Source: Burkholderia puraquae
Lineage (GTDB): Bacteria > Pseudomonadota > Gammaproteobacteria > Burkholderiales > Burkholderiaceae
Direction of reading: 5' to 3'
Assembly: GCF_002099195.1 (NCBI RefSeq)
Contig: NZ_NBYX01000001.1
Span: forward strand, 225,828-289,827
DNA length: 64,000 nucleotides
Shown piece after piece: positions 8,575-16,376 of the stretch. The notes beneath the pieces were generated by a model. That model was not told where the DNA came from and did no database searches. It saw nothing but the letters and a program-made list of their open reading frames with translations. Positions within the stretch are counted from its first letter, which is position 1. Every line of letters begins with the position of its first letter. The translations under genes and the position numbers were made by a program.

Positions 8575-8707
8575 GCGTCGCGTCAGGCGCGATCGGCTGT
8601 GGATCGGTGAAGGCGGGAACGCTCGCCGGCGCGTGCGGTGCGGCCGGAGGGGCGATGCGAAGCGTCGCACCGGCGAGCGGTAATCGACTACTGTCGTCTG
8701 AGTTCAT
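8549..8707 (-). CDS. Proline-rich leader ORF upstream of mgtA
   Basis: A 52-codon ORF with an excellent ribosome site (AGGAG, 5 bases, ATG) ending 47 bp before the mgtA start. The product has nine prolines, clustered at residues 20-41 (APPAAPHAPASVP then DPQPIAP). It has no membrane helix or signal peptide. Salmonella MgtL is also a short proline-containing leader peptide; there, slow translation of proline codons at low Mg2+ or low charged tRNA-Pro turns mgtA on. The sequence here is unrelated and longer, so the similarity is in design only. Its last codons form one arm of the hairpin pair described at 8504-8574. Confidence 0.65.
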   Translation of the reverse strand: MNSDDSSRLPLAGATLRIAPPAAPHAPASVPAFTDPQPIAPDATRRGALVRR

Positions 8708-9216
8708 CTGCACTCCTGTCGGTTGCGGATAGTCGGCACGGGCGATCGACAGCGACGCACGCACGAAGGCGCGCGGCCGGACGGCACGCGAACGGAAGGG
8801 GCACGCGGCTGACGCTGCGCGCAACACGAACGCACGCGCGCGACGGCGCATCGCGTGCATTCGGCAATATCGAAAAATTCGGCGGGAGATCTGGCCAGTC
8901 AGGCCGGAAAGGCGCCGCATCCTGCTTCCCGGGATGCGGCAGAAGACGAGGCTCTGCGCGTTTTCCTCAGGCAGCAGTCAAGTTGGCCAAGCACCAACTA
9001 CAACTCGCATCGGTGTTCACAGAACACTCCATGTAATTAGACGGGAGCGATGGTAATGGGTCGCTGTGCGAAGCGTCAACCCTTTTGTCAGTCGTCATTT
9101 CGAGAAACGTAATCGGGACGATGTGTGCGCTGCGCGACGCCGGCTCGCCGCCAATGAAACGGCCGCGCGCATGCGATATCGGCATGCGCGCGGCCGCGCC
9201 GGAGCAGGGGGGTGGG
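8708..9216. other. Long upstream region of the mgtA leader
   Basis: This 509-bp stretch has no convincing gene. On the mgtA (minus) strand it should contain the promoter and 5' leader. A 9-bp stem, GCCGCATCC with GGATGCGGC, lies at 8914-8940, and a shorter GGCC-based stem sits at about 8893-8906. The part nearest the subtilase gene (9000-9120) is more AT-rich and may contain the promoter. I could not match it to a known Mg2+ riboswitch class. Confidence 0.4.
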
Positions 9217-10860
9217 CTAGTTGGCTGACGCGACGGCGGCCCCTGCATCGAGGATGCCCGAGCCCGCCGGCATCGCGGTGCACGACGTGCCGGCCGCGAG
9301 CTTGGTCGTGCGCGTGCCGCCCTGCAGCTTCTGCTGGATCTGCGCGGGCGTGAGGTTGCCGTTCACCGACAGCATCAGCGCGGCGACCCCCGTCACCTGC
9401 GGCGTCGCGAGGCTGGTGCCGTTCGCGAGGCCGTAGCTGTCCGAGCCCGGCGTCGTCGTGCCGGTGTTCGATGTCGACAGGATGTTGACGCCCGGCGCGC
9501 TCAGTGAGACATCGGCGCCGAAGTTGCTGAACGATGCGCGGCGGCCGGTCGCGTCGGTTGCGGCGACGGTGATCACGCCGCGGCAGTTCGCCGGCTGGTC
9601 GAGCCCGGTCGACAGGCCGTCGTTGCCGGCGGCGACGATGACGGTTACGCCCTTCGCGGTCACGTCGTCGATTGCCTGCTGGAACGTCGTGCTGCACGCA
9701 CCGACACCACCGAGGCTCAGGTTGATGACCTTCGCGGGGCGCGGGTTCGTCGGTACGCCGTTCACCGCGATGCCGGCTGCCCAGCGCATCCCGTCGGCAA
9801 TGTCGCTCGTCACGCCGCCGCACTTGCCGAGCACGCGCACCGGCAGGATCTGGCCGAGCCACGACACGCCGGCGACGCCGGTGCCGTTGTTGGCGGTCGC
9901 GCCGATCACGCCCATCACGCGTGTGCCGTGCCAGCTGCTGTCGCTCGGCTGGCTCGCGCAGTGATAGTACGGGCCGTTTGCGTTGTCGAGTTCCTGCTGC
10001 GTGACCCAGTCACCCGGGTCGGATGCATCAGGGCTGCGTGTCAGGCCGTTGTTGCTGGTGTTGACGTTGCTGATGAAGCTGTAGCCCGACAGCAGGTTGC
10101 CGACGAGGTCGGCGTGCGGCCGGTAGCCCGTGTCGAGCACGGCCGTGACGACGGTCGGCGAACCTTTGGTCACGTTCCACGCGGGCGGCAGGTCGATACC
10201 GGCCGACGGATCGGACAGGTACCACTGCTGGCTGTAGAGCGGGTCGCTCGGCGTGTCGCGGATCTGCATCGGGTGATCCGGTTCCGCGTAGTCGACGTCC
10301 GAATCGGCTGCGAATGCCTGTGCGAGCGCGGCGGCGTCGGCGGCGGCCATGCGCTGGCCGAGCGACAGCACGGCCGCGCCGTTCGAGATGGTCCGTTCGA
10401 CCTGCACGTTCACCGCTGTTTGCCCGACCGTGCTTGCATAGGCGCGTGCGCTGCCGGTGACCGGCGCCGTCCAGCGCGTCATCGAGCGCTGGATTACCGC
10501 GTCGAGCCGCGTCCCGTTGTCGATGGCCGCCATCGCACGCGTGGCCGTCAGCGTCTTCAGCTTGACGATCAGGTGATCGATCGGCGCTTCGGCCGGCGCG
10601 GTCTGCGCTGCCATCTGCACGGCGGCCTGCTGCGTCGCGCATGCGTTGCTGCCGGAAGAAGCGGGCGGAGTCGTGGGATTGGAGGGCGCGGGAGACGGCG
10701 TCGGTGCGGGCGCCGCGTTGGAAGAAGACGGGTTGCTGCTGTCGCCACCGCCGCCGCCGCAACCGGCGAGGGGCAGGAGGGCGGCGGCGGACAGCATGCC
10801 GGCGAGCATGCGCGCATGTGCGGAGCGCGCCAGCGCGAAATTGAAACGTTTGGCTCTCAT
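9217..10860 (-). CDS. S8 (subtilisin-like) serine peptidase, lipoprotein
   Basis: A 547-residue secreted protease. The lipobox LPLAGC (Cys at about residue 34) is followed by a Gly/Ser/Pro/Ala-rich linker, so the mature protein is probably membrane-anchored through lipid. A propeptide-like segment (about 95-200) precedes the S8 catalytic domain. The triad is complete: Asp in VLDTGYRPHADL (about 243), His in SSWHGTRVMG (about 311) and Ser in NGTSLATPQ (about 483), with the oxyanion Asn in AAGND (about 413). The ATG at 10860 gives a normal lipoprotein signal; an upstream frame would add 32 unlikely residues. It is transcribed alone and diverges from the binding-protein gene at 11283. Confidence 0.93.
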   Translation of the reverse strand: MRAKRFNFALARSAHARMLAGMLSAAALLPLAGCGGGGGDSSNPSSSNAAPAPTPSPAPSNPTTPPASSGSNACATQQAAVQMAAQTAPAEAPIDHLIVKLKTLTATRAMAAIDNGTRLDAVIQRSMTRWTAPVTGSARAYASTVGQTAVNVQVERTISNGAAVLSLGQRMAAADAAALAQAFAADSDVDYAEPDHPMQIRDTPSDPLYSQQWYLSDPSAGIDLPPAWNVTKGSPTVVTAVLDTGYRPHADLVGNLLSGYSFISNVNTSNNGLTRSPDASDPGDWVTQQELDNANGPYYHCASQPSDSSWHGTRVMGVIGATANNGTGVAGVSWLGQILPVRVLGKCGGVTSDIADGMRWAAGIAVNGVPTNPRPAKVINLSLGGVGACSTTFQQAIDDVTAKGVTVIVAAGNDGLSTGLDQPANCRGVITVAATDATGRRASFSNFGADVSLSAPGVNILSTSNTGTTTPGSDSYGLANGTSLATPQVTGVAALMLSVNGNLTPAQIQQKLQGGTRTTKLAAGTSCTAMPAGSGILDAGAAVASAN

Positions 10861-11282
10861 GTTGAAACTCGATCCTCGTAGATAACCGTCGTGCCGGCGG
10901 TGGCGCTGATCCGGCTGACCCGGACCTTGTCTTTTTTTGTCCGGCGGCCGCGGCAAGGTTGCTGCGACGCGCCATGCACTGGGTAACGGCCTGCGCGGCG
11001 GCTTCTTGAGTGCGTTTCACGAGAAAAACCGGGGCGGGCGCAAACGATTACGTTGCTGCGTTGCGGCATGAACACGTGTTTGGAACGTGTGGCAAAGAAG
11101 GCGAGGCGAGGCCGCGTGCGGCCGGTCGGGAGAAATGTGCGGCGCGGGCCGGTTTGCGCGGCACGGCAAACGTCTTTCAATGCGCGGCCGCGATGGAAGG
11201 TTGTTTACGCTTTCCCTGATTCGACGCGAATTTTGTCGGGCGTACGATCGCGATTCGACCAACGTTTCGTCAGGAGAAAAGC
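10861..11282. other. Divergent intergenic region
   Basis: This 422-bp gap separates the subtilase gene (minus) from the amino-acid binding protein gene (plus) and should hold both promoters. I see no gene. A run of seven T (about 10930) and AT-rich patches near 11040-11070 and 11190-11240 are the likely promoter areas. No clear dyad stands out. Confidence 0.4.
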
Positions 11283-12179
11283 ATGGATCGCCGCATACGC
11301 TGGCTGGGCGTCGCGCTGTCCTGTGCGCTGGCGGGTGCCGCGCACGCACAGGCCCTCACCGGCACGCTGAAGAAGATCAAGGACACGGGCGTCGTGTCGC
11401 TGGGCATTCGCGAATCGTCGGTGCCGTTCTCGTATTCGGACAACCAGCAGAAGAACATCGGCTATTCGCGCGACATCGCATCGCGCATCATCGACCAGCT
11501 GAAGACGGAACTGAACCTGCCGAACCTCGCGGTAAAGGAAATTCCGATCACGTCGCAGAACCGGATTCCGCTGCTGCAGAACGGGACGATCGATTTCGAA
11601 TGCGGCTCGACGACGAACACGCTCGAACGGCAGAAGCAGGCCGCGTTCTCGAACAGTATCTTTCTCTATGGCATCCGCTTCAGCACGCGCAAGGATTCCG
11701 GCGTGAAGGATTTCTCTGACCTGGCCGGCAAGACGGTCGCGACGACGGCCGGCACGTCGGACGAGCGCCTGTTGCGCAAGCTCAACGAAGAGAAGGCGAT
11801 GAACATGACGATCATCAGCGCGAAGGATCACGCCGAGGCGTTCATGAACGTCACGACCGGGCGCGCGGTGGCATTCGTGATGGACGAGCCGCTGCTGTAC
11901 GGCGAGATCGCGAAGGACCGCAACCCGGGCGCGTACACGGTGGCGGGCACGCCGCTCGTCCACGAGAACTACGCGTGCATGATGCGCAGGGACGATCCGG
12001 CGTTCAAGCATGCCGTCGACGGCGTGATCGCGAAGATGCAGACGTCGGGTGCCGCCGAGAAGCTCTACAACCAGTGGTTCACGCAGCCGATTCCGCCGAA
12101 GGGCGTGAGCCTCAACTACCCGCTGTCGGCGGAGATGAAGCAGCTGTTCAGGAATCCGACGGATCAGGCGCAGTATTGA
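11283..12179 (+). CDS. Glutamate/aspartate-type ABC transporter substrate-binding protein
   Basis: A 298-residue periplasmic binding protein of the bacterial solute-binding family 3. A signal peptide ends near AHAQA (residue 23). The mature part contains the family pattern GVVSLGIRESSVPFSY, GYSRDIASRII, FECGSTTNTLERQKQAAFS and LAGKTVATTAGTSDERLL, which is close to GltI. The start follows AGGAGAAA. It should bind acidic amino acids and deliver them to an inner-membrane permease. No permease or ATPase gene is adjacent and a terminator follows at once, so it is an orphan that must work with components encoded elsewhere. Confidence 0.9.
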   Translation: MDRRIRWLGVALSCALAGAAHAQALTGTLKKIKDTGVVSLGIRESSVPFSYSDNQQKNIGYSRDIASRIIDQLKTELNLPNLAVKEIPITSQNRIPLLQNGTIDFECGSTTNTLERQKQAAFSNSIFLYGIRFSTRKDSGVKDFSDLAGKTVATTAGTSDERLLRKLNEEKAMNMTIISAKDHAEAFMNVTTGRAVAFVMDEPLLYGEIAKDRNPGAYTVAGTPLVHENYACMMRRDDPAFKHAVDGVIAKMQTSGAAEKLYNQWFTQPIPPKGVSLNYPLSAEMKQLFRNPTDQAQY

Positions 12180-12662
12180 TTGGGAGGCGGCGCTGATCGA
12201 CGTTTGGTCTTGAAAAACCGCCGGCGCGTGCCGGCGGTTACGGTGCGGAAGGCGCGAAACGCGTCAGGCCTTGATTTCCGGTCCGCGCGCGGCCGGTACG
12301 GCCGGCGTTGCTGGCGTGCCGAAGGTGCCGGCAGCCGGGCCGGCGCGATGACGGGAATATCGCCCACGGCGCCATCGCGAACCCGACCGGGTGCGGCATC
12401 GGCATCGCGCGTGCGTTGGCGAGCGCGACATGCCGGAGGGCCATCGGGTGCCGTCTCAAGTCAGGATTCAAGCGGCGGACGCCACGCCGATAGCGGATTT
12501 CCGGGCTTGCGGCAATCGGCATTCAACCTCGTCCACGCCAGGGGAATCCGGCTGCGTGACCCGACAACAGGCACAATACGGGATTCGCCACGACGCACAC
12601 GTGTTCGTAGCTCGAACATCGCACGGCTGCGTCACTGCTGTCCGACATCCTTCCCAGTCGTC
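12180..12662. other. Intergenic region
   Basis: This 483-bp stretch begins with the terminator of the binding-protein gene and runs to the Bcr/CflA pump. Short open frames occur on both strands, but none has a ribosome site or a recognisable product. Nothing else is evident. Confidence 0.4.
12216..12239 (+). terminator. Intrinsic terminator
   Basis: AACCGCCGGC and GCCGGCGGTT form a perfect 10-bp stem with a GCGT loop, 36 bp after the stop codon of the binding-protein gene and preceded by an A-run. The T-tract is weak (two T within the stem end). Confidence 0.7.
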
Positions 12663-13910
12663 ATGAACGCCACGCTCACTCCTGCGCGCGAGTCGAACTC
12701 GCCGCGTTTCCTGCTGTTCCTGATCTGCCTGTTCGCGTCCGCCGGCCAGCTCGCGATCGACATCTACGTACCCGCGCTGCCCGACATGGCACGTTCGTTC
12801 GCGACCACGCCGCAGGCGATCCAGTCGAGCGTGTCCGGCTACATGGCGGCCTACGCGCTCGGCCAGCTCGTCTTCGGGCCGGTCGCCGACGCTTACGGGC
12901 GCAAGCGCGTGCTTGCATTCGGGCTCGTGATCTACACGATCGGCTGCCTGCTGTCGCTCGGCGCGCAGAACCTGGAGACGTTCGTGCTGGCGCGCTGCCT
13001 GCAGGGCTTCGGGATCGCGACCACCAACCTGCTCGCGAAGGCGATCATCACCGATTCGTTCTCCGGCCAGGCGCTGATGCACGCATTTACGTACATGTCG
13101 ATCGCGTGGGGGCTCGCGCCGATCGTCGCGCCGGTGATCGGCGCGCACCTGCAGGAATGGTTCGGCTGGCGCGCGTGCCTCGTGTTCCTGCTGGTGTACT
13201 CGCTCGTGATGTGGGCGCTGCTGTGGCGTTACCGCGAAACCTTGCCGAGACCGGTGCATCTCGAGCCGCGCACGCTGATGACCAACGCAGGCAAGGTGCT
13301 GGCGAGCCCGGTGTTCCAGAGCTGCTTCCTCGCACAGGGGCTGTGCTACAGCATCCTGCTCGTATTCAACATCGTCGGGCCGTTCATGGTGCAGACCACG
13401 CTGCACAAGCCGCCGACCTTCTTCGGCTATCTCGCGCTCGGGATCGGGCTGATGTATTTCCTCGGCGGCCTGTCGAACCGCATTCACGGGCCCGGCTTGC
13501 CGAGCGCCGAGCAACGGCTGCGCATCGGCGCGCGCGTGATGGCGGGGGCGTCGGTCGCGATGCTGGTGCTGGCGCTGGCCGTCGGGCTGCGCGTATGGAC
13601 GCTCGCGACGCCGGTGCTCGTGATGGGTTTCTGCGCGGGCGCGATGTACCCGACGCTGATGGCGAAGGGCAACTCGCTGTTTCCGCATATCGCCGGCCTG
13701 ACGAGCGCGATCCTCGGGTGCGCGCTGCTGCTCGTGTCGTCCGCGATGATGGGGCTGGCCGGTTTCGTGTCGATCCATGTGCTGACGCCGCTCGCGGTGT
13801 TTTTCGTCGCGCTGTCGTGCATCGTCGTATGGATGGTCACCAAGCTGCTGCGGTACTTGTCGCAGCAGCAGGCCCAGGCCGCACCCGTCGGGTGCGGAGA
13901 GACCGCGTAA
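12663..13910 (+). CDS. Bcr/CflA-family multidrug efflux MFS transporter
   Basis: A 415-residue inner-membrane transporter with about 12 hydrophobic helices. Helix 1 carries the drug:H+ antiporter-1 signature QLAIDIYVPALPDMA, typical of the Bcr/CflA branch, and motif A appears as GPVADAYGRKRVL between helices 2 and 3. These pumps export drugs or small metabolites in exchange for protons. The ATG at 12663 gives a short cytoplasmic N-terminus before helix 1. The GNAT gene begins directly after the stop codon, so the two are probably co-transcribed; efflux and acetylation of the same compound is possible but unproven. Confidence 0.92.
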   Translation: MNATLTPARESNSPRFLLFLICLFASAGQLAIDIYVPALPDMARSFATTPQAIQSSVSGYMAAYALGQLVFGPVADAYGRKRVLAFGLVIYTIGCLLSLGAQNLETFVLARCLQGFGIATTNLLAKAIITDSFSGQALMHAFTYMSIAWGLAPIVAPVIGAHLQEWFGWRACLVFLLVYSLVMWALLWRYRETLPRPVHLEPRTLMTNAGKVLASPVFQSCFLAQGLCYSILLVFNIVGPFMVQTTLHKPPTFFGYLALGIGLMYFLGGLSNRIHGPGLPSAEQRLRIGARVMAGASVAMLVLALAVGLRVWTLATPVLVMGFCAGAMYPTLMAKGNSLFPHIAGLTSAILGCALLLVSSAMMGLAGFVSIHVLTPLAVFFVALSCIVVWMVTKLLRYLSQQQAQAAPVGCGETA

Positions 13911-14453
13911 GTGCCGCCTGTCAACCGACCCATGAACCCGATCCTGCTGAACCGCGTTGCCCGAACCGACGCCGCCGACCTGATCGCCGCCAATCGCGCG
14001 AGCCGGCGCCACCATCTGCCGTGGGTCGATTCGTTTACCGACCAGGCGGGATTCGACCAGTGGTTCGGCCGCTGCCTGACGGGGCCGAACGTCGGCCTCG
14101 TCGCGCGCGAGCGCACGTCCGGGGCGGTGGTCGGCGTGGTGAACCTCGGCGAGATCGTCGGCGGCGTGTTCCAGAGCGCGTATCTCGGGTACTACGGCAT
14201 GGCGGCGTTCAGCCGCAAGGGGCTGATGACCGAGGCCATGCGCGCGGCGATTGGCGTTGCGTTCGGCGAACTCGGGCTGCATCGGATCGAAGCGAACATC
14301 CAGCCCGGCAACCACGCGTCGATTGCGCTGGTTCGGCGGCTTGGTTTCACGAAAGAGGGATTTTCGCCGCGCTATCTGCGCATCGGCGGCGAATGGCGCG
14401 ACCACGAACGCTGGGCGCTGCTGGCCGACGGCGAGCCCGACGCGCGCGCCTGA
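13911..14453 (+). CDS. GNAT-family N-acetyltransferase (RimJ/RimL-like)
   Basis: A 180-residue acetyltransferase using acetyl-CoA. The GNAT fold is visible, with GYYGMAAFSRKGLMTEAMRAAI (the acetyl-CoA loop region) and the C-terminal LHRIEANIQPGNHASIALVRRLGFTKEGF characteristic of the RimJ/RimL branch, which acetylates protein N-termini, amino acids or toxins. The start is uncertain: GTG at 13911 abuts the stop of the upstream gene and has GGAGAG about 12 bases ahead, while ATG at 13932 would give MNPILLNRV but lacks a ribosome site. It is coupled to the Bcr/CflA pump. Confidence 0.9.
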   Translation: MPPVNRPMNPILLNRVARTDAADLIAANRASRRHHLPWVDSFTDQAGFDQWFGRCLTGPNVGLVARERTSGAVVGVVNLGEIVGGVFQSAYLGYYGMAAFSRKGLMTEAMRAAIGVAFGELGLHRIEANIQPGNHASIALVRRLGFTKEGFSPRYLRIGGEWRDHERWALLADGEPDARA

Positions 14454-14492
14454 CGCCCGATACCGGGCGATTTTCTTCCCGCCGCCGGCCGC

Positions 14493-15182
14493 TTACAGCG
14501 GATGCGCCGCCCCCGCCTGCGTCAGCAGCGAAACAGCAACCGGATCCGGCATCCCGTCCGAGTCGATCGCGCCGGCTTTTGCGAGCGCGACGAGATCGCT
14601 GTCGACGCCCGGTTGCCCGACCGTGAACGACGTGGTCAGGAATGCCGGCGCCGCGAGCGCGACCGAATAGCGTTGCTGCAGGTTCGTCACCACGGCCGAT
14701 TGCGCGGCCTGAACGGTGTTCGAACTGTTCATCACCTGCTGATAGCGCGAATTGCCCTGGAAATTGCCGATCAGGGTGGCCGTGTTCGTGCCGAGCTGGG
14801 CGGCGAGATAGACCAGCATCAACTCGGTCTCGGGCGTCGTATTGAACGTGCCGCCCGCGTACGCGAGCGAATGCAGGCTCGTGCCGCCCGACGTCACGGT
14901 GATGACGCACGGCAGCGCCGCATTGACCGTCACGCGGTAGTTGCCGCCGCCGTCCGTCAGCGTCGTTGCCGAGCCCGTCGCGCAGCTGACCGTCACCTGC
15001 GCGCTGGCGAGCGCGTCGCCCGTCGCGGCCGTGCCCGACAGCGCGACGGTCTGCGTGTTGTTGTTGAAGCAGGCATCCACGCCGAAGCAGGCATCGCCGT
15101 TGCACGCCTGAAGTGTCGCGAGGGTGGCGAGGCAGAGCGTGCCCAGCGCGGGGCGGATGAAGCGCCTGGGGTGAATGTTCAT
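14493..15182 (-). CDS. Putative lipoprotein with Ig-like (carboxypeptidase-regulatory) segment
   Basis: A 229-residue exported protein. The signal peptide ends in a lipobox-like LATLQAC, giving an acylated Cys at about residue 27. Next comes a Cys- and Asn-rich stretch (NGDACFGVDACFNNN), then a short beta-sandwich-like region (VALSGTAATGDALASAQVTVSC ending at GGNYRVTV) like a carboxypeptidase regulatory or invasin-type domain. The remainder is helical and unrecognised. It is probably a periplasm-facing lipoprotein of unknown function. It is convergent with the GNAT gene. Confidence 0.75.
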   Translation of the reverse strand: MNIHPRRFIRPALGTLCLATLATLQACNGDACFGVDACFNNNTQTVALSGTAATGDALASAQVTVSCATGSATTLTDGGGNYRVTVNAALPCVITVTSGGTSLHSLAYAGGTFNTTPETELMLVYLAAQLGTNTATLIGNFQGNSRYQQVMNSSNTVQAAQSAVVTNLQQRYSVALAAPAFLTTSFTVGQPGVDSDLVALAKAGAIDSDGMPDPVAVSLLTQAGAAHPL

Positions 15183-15362
15183 GGTCGCGGGCCTTGAGGA
15201 GAGTGGGGCAACCGGTCGGCGCCGAAGGTGCGGTGCCGTTCACATTCTATGTCTCGAATCGGGGCGCTGCTTGCCCGTTTGGGCTGGTCGGCCCGCTTGC
15301 GGCCGGGGGCGGCCTGCCGTCGAGCGTGTCGTGCCGCCGTGTTGCCTTGCCGGTAACGGGCG

Positions 15363-15650
15363 TCAGTTGCGCGGCGGACGGGCCGGCGCCATCACGTACG
15401 CGAGCAACAGGCTCAGCACGATGCTGAGCGCGAGCGTGTGCCAATGGCCGGTGAGCAGCCTCTGATAGTGCTCGCCCATATCCGGCGTGATCCACCAGCA
15501 CGTCATGTCGTGCATTCGGGCCTGGTGGCACTCCAGGATGCCGCCATGCAGACAGGCATCCCACAGCGCATCGCCCGAATACAGTCCCAGGAAGAGCGGG
15601 ATGATCTGTACCCCGTACTGGAGCAGCTTCCCCTCGGTTTCGGTTGTCAT
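15363..15650 (-). CDS. Small predicted membrane protein
   Basis: A 95-residue protein of unknown function. Two hydrophobic segments are visible (about residues 8-25, GVQIIPLFLGLYSGDALW, and about 70-88, LALSIVLSLLLAYVMA), with a Cys/His/Trp-rich loop between them (ACLHGGILECHQARMHDMTCWW) that could bind metal or be exposed to the periplasm. The ATG at 15650 has GGAG 9 bases upstream; the frame extends upstream but without another ribosome site. Confidence 0.65.
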   Translation of the reverse strand: MTTETEGKLLQYGVQIIPLFLGLYSGDALWDACLHGGILECHQARMHDMTCWWITPDMGEHYQRLLTGHWHTLALSIVLSLLLAYVMAPARPPRN

Positions 15651-15872
15651 TCTTGTCGACTCCGGATTCGGCCTGCGTCGGTTTTTCGTCGCTGTTCGAA
15701 TGCATCGCGTGTTCGATATTGTCGGCCGAATCCATCGCGGCGCACAATGGTTTGCGGTTTGGCAGGGCCGGTCGAAAGTCGGGTGGCAACGGTCCGGAGC
15801 GCAGGAAAAGCGGCGGCCGGAAAGGGTATCCGGATTCACCGCGATTGCATTGACTCAAGCAACGGGGGCGCG

Positions 15873-16256
15873 ATGAGCAAGATCGGCTGTGTGTGCGGAA
15901 ACACGATTCGGGACAACACCGATTCGCTGCCTTACAAGGCAAGAATCCTCAAGGACAGGGCGTACGGGCCGTTTTTCGACTGGCTGGTGAGCGAGGTGCA
16001 AAGCTACGTCGTGGCCGCGCAGCGGGGTGAAACGTCCGACTGGCTGGTGAGCCGGGGTTATTCCAGTGACTACATCGGCTTGCGGCTCGACCACGGCAAC
16101 GTGCTTCACGATCATCTGCACACGCGCCTTCACGGTCTCGAAAGAACAGCGTACGAATGCACCGCGTGCGGCAGGCTGCTGGTCGAAACTGCGGAAGACA
16201 ACCGCTTCGAGACGTATGCGCCGGCATCGGGGCGATACGGCGGCATATTGAAATGA
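15873..16256 (+). CDS. Hypothetical protein with paired Cys motifs
   Basis: A 127-residue soluble protein. Cysteines occur as CVC near the N-terminus (residues 6-8) and CTAC near residue 100, an arrangement compatible with one zinc site closed by the two ends. The middle is helical (FFDWLVSEVQSYVVAAQRGE) with a His-rich stretch (HDHLHTRLHG). I do not recognise the family. The ATG at 15873 gives the compact N-terminus MSKIGCVCGN; the frame is open further upstream but has no better start. Confidence 0.65.
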   Translation: MSKIGCVCGNTIRDNTDSLPYKARILKDRAYGPFFDWLVSEVQSYVVAAQRGETSDWLVSRGYSSDYIGLRLDHGNVLHDHLHTRLHGLERTAYECTACGRLLVETAEDNRFETYAPASGRYGGILK

Positions 16257-16376
16257 CGAGGTCCGGACGTCGGCCGGAAACCTTTCAGTTACCTTCGCAA
16301 TTGGTTATGCTGCGGGACGATTAAAAACGACGAGAGAACGCGCCGCTTCCGATGGAGCCGGCGCGCCGTTTCCGAC

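Noticed and set aside
8914-8940. Mg2+ M-box riboswitch upstream of mgtA
   Set aside because: There is a 9-bp stem, but the extended conserved core of the M-box could not be found by eye. The leader-peptide model is better supported.
12238-12522. 94-codon minus-strand frame between the binding protein and the efflux pump
   Set aside because: It begins without a ribosome site and its sequence is random-looking.
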